The position numbers and the translations under genes were made by a program. From Sphingopyxis sp. UBA6723 (lineage in GTDB: Bacteria; Pseudomonadota; Alphaproteobacteria; Sphingomonadales; Sphingomonadaceae): a stretch of DNA of 41,862 bases. This document shows positions 40,719 to 41,862 of the stretch, in pieces. The stretch is from assembly GCF_002454115.1 (NCBI RefSeq), contig NZ_DKIH01000011.1, positions 133,348 to 175,209 on the forward strand, read 5' to 3'. The notes under the pieces were generated by a model. The model was not told the DNA's origin. It saw nothing but the letters and a program-made list of their open reading frames with translations, and ran no database searches. Numbering within the stretch: the first letter of the stretch is position 1; the number at the start of each line of letters is the position of its first letter.

Positions 40719-41862
40719 TTGAAGGACAAGGATATACACGCGACGACGCCGGCCACCGATCATGGGCATGCGGGGCCGCCCGCCTGCGTGCAGGTTCGCG
40801 GCGCGCGCCAGAACAATCTCAAAAATGTCGACGTCGATGTGCCGCGCGACGCCTTCGTGGTGTTCACCGGCATATCGGGCTCGGGCAAGTCATCGCTCGC
40901 GTTCGGCACCCTTTATGCCGAAGCCCAGCGGCGTTATCTGGAATCGGTTGCGCCTTATGCCCGTCGCCTGATCGACCAGGCCGGCGTGCCGGAGGTCGAC
41001 GCGATCGACGGATTGCCGCCTGCGGTCGCGTTGCAGCAACAGCGCGGCTCGGCTAACGCGCGATCCTCGGTCGGCAGCGTGACGACGCTCTCCAGTCTGG
41101 TGCGGATGCTCTATTCCCGCGTCGGCGAATATCCGCGCCATCAACCCATGCTCTATGCGGAGGATTTCTCCCCCAACACGGTCGCGGGGGCCTGCGCGAC
41201 CTGCCACGGCATCGGCCGCGTCTATGACGCGACCGAAGAGACCATGGTCCCTGACGCCAGCCTCACCATTCGCGACCGGGCGATCGCCGCCTGGCCAACG
41301 GCGTGGCATGGGCAGAACCTGCGCGATATCCTCGTTTCGCTCGGCTATGACGTCGATACGCCGTGGCGCGAGCTGCCGAAAAAGGATCGCGACTGGATCC
41401 TTTTCACCGAAGAGGCGCCGACGGTGCCGGTCTATGCGGGCCTGACGCCCGAACAGACCCGGGCGGCGCTCAAGCGCCGCCTGGAGCCGAGCTACCAGGG
41501 CACCTTCACCGGCGCGCGCCGCTATGTGCTGGAAACCTTCGCCAACACGAAAAGCGCGCTGATGAAGAAGCGCGTCTCGCAATATATCATCGGCCGCGAT
41601 TGCCCGACCTGCGACGGCAAGCGCCTGAAGCGCGAAGCCCTGTCCGTGAAGTTCGCGGGCCTCGACATCGCCGAGTTCGGCGACCTGACGGTGCTCAAGC
41701 TGAAGGACTTGCTGATGCCCGTCGCGCAAGGCGCGTATGGGGCGGTCTCCGCCCCCTCGAAGGGCCATGTTCTGGAGAAAGCGGCCCGCGATGCAGCGGT
41801 CGAACAACGGGTTGCGGCGGGCGGCTCTGCGCACAAGGGCGCGCCCGACGTACGCCGCACGC
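40719..41862 (+). CDS. UvrA-family excinuclease ATPase, 3' part outside window
   Basis: The frame is open to the end of the window, so only about the first 381 codons are visible of a protein usually 800-950 residues long. The likely start is a TTG at 40719 with AGGAAG nine bases upstream; a GTG at 40788 is an alternative. VQVRGARQNNLKNVDVDVPRD and FTGISGSGKSSLAFGTLYAEAQRRYLESV are the UvrA start and first Walker A, and ACATCHGIGRV and DCPTCDGKRLKREALSVKF are zinc-site regions. A short insert (RGSANARSSVGSVTTLSSLVRMLYSRVG) follows. The relatively short zinc-site region suggests a class II UvrA-like (UvrA2/drug-export-like) protein rather than the main repair UvrA; that needs the whole gene. 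Confidence 0.85.
   Translation, partial: MKDKDIHATTPATDHGHAGPPACVQVRGARQNNLKNVDVDVPRDAFVVFTGISGSGKSSLAFGTLYAEAQRRYLESVAPYARRLIDQAGVPEVDAIDGLPPAVALQQQRGSANARSSVGSVTTLSSLVRMLYSRVGEYPRHQPMLYAEDFSPNTVAGACATCHGIGRVYDATEETMVPDASLTIRDRAIAAWPTAWHGQNLRDILVSLGYDVDTPWRELPKKDRDWILFTEEAPTVPVYAGLTPEQTRAALKRRLEPSYQGTFTGARRYVLETFANTKSALMKKRVSQYIIGRDCPTCDGKRLKREALSVKFAGLDIAEFGDLTVLKLKDLLMPVAQGAYGAVSAPSKGHVLEKAARDAAVEQRVAAGGSAHKGAPDVRRT

Noticed and set aside
40890..41834. Minus-strand open frame of 314 codons
   Set aside because: It lies antisense to an unmistakable UvrA frame on the plus strand, which is open to the window end and carries Walker A and zinc-site motifs.
1..41862. CRISPR arrays, rRNA genes or further tRNAs
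   Set aside because: I found no regularly spaced repeats, no rRNA-like sequence and no second cloverleaf on either strand by reading.

Overview
The window reads as high-GC alphaproteobacterial DNA, most likely from a sphingomonad (Sphingopyxis/Sphingobium/Sphingomonas type). The clues are a TonB-dependent receptor paired with a beta-helix lipoprotein, a class III alcohol dehydrogenase with FrmR, a plasmid pRiA4b ORF-3-type passenger gene in an IS66 element, and a MobA/MobL-type relaxase. The genus is an inference, because no rRNA or other phylogenetic marker is present.

Region 1 (1-11.7 kb) looks like ordinary chromosome with a coherent catabolic theme. It holds an outer-membrane receptor plus secreted lipoprotein, tRNA-Leu(GAG), and a sulfate-ester module: sulfatase 1, a divergent TetR regulator, a formylglycine-generating enzyme (FGE) predicted to be a lipoprotein, and sulfatase 2. 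Both sulfatases carry the CxPxR maturation motif, and the FGE carries the cysteine pair that makes it. The two sulfatase genes share a related 20-bp operator-like site (16/20 identical), which suggests one TetR regulon. An enoyl-CoA hydratase and an SDR dehydrogenase follow, with a palindrome upstream.

Region 2 (11.7-28.6 kb) is accessory and plasmid- or ICE-like. It starts with a gene-poor kilobase and then an intact IS66 element with readable ends and an 8-bp target duplication (GTTAATTT). After that come an orphan adenine-methyltransferase-like gene, two MobA/MobL-like proteins (one small, one of 1134 residues), a candidate structured RNA with a strong terminator, a GATAT-rich segment that could be an origin or transfer site, and several unknown genes. 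Its right part is an XRE-type repressor divergent from a three-gene operon of unknown function, with phased operator palindromes between them. That operon is the best candidate here for an undescribed system, although its function cannot be read from sequence.

Region 3 (28.6-36.5 kb) is a recombination scar zone. It contains a nuclease fused in frame to the back part of a YhdH-type oxidoreductase, an ArsR gene and a paralogue broken by a nonsense codon, a luciferase-like flavin oxidoreductase, an Old Yellow Enzyme, an aldehyde dehydrogenase collapsed to 68 codons, a mosaic of IS21 and IS66 remnants, a decayed LOV-type HWE histidine kinase that has lost its photoactive cysteine, and an IS3 fragment.

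Region 4 (36.5-41.9 kb) is intact again. It has a TetR/zinc-free MDR oxidoreductase pair, an FrmR/FrmA formaldehyde-detoxification pair with strong FrmR-like operators, and a UvrA-type ATPase cut by the window end. Regions 3 and 4 share a theme of redox enzymes acting on electrophiles (enones, aldehydes, formaldehyde).
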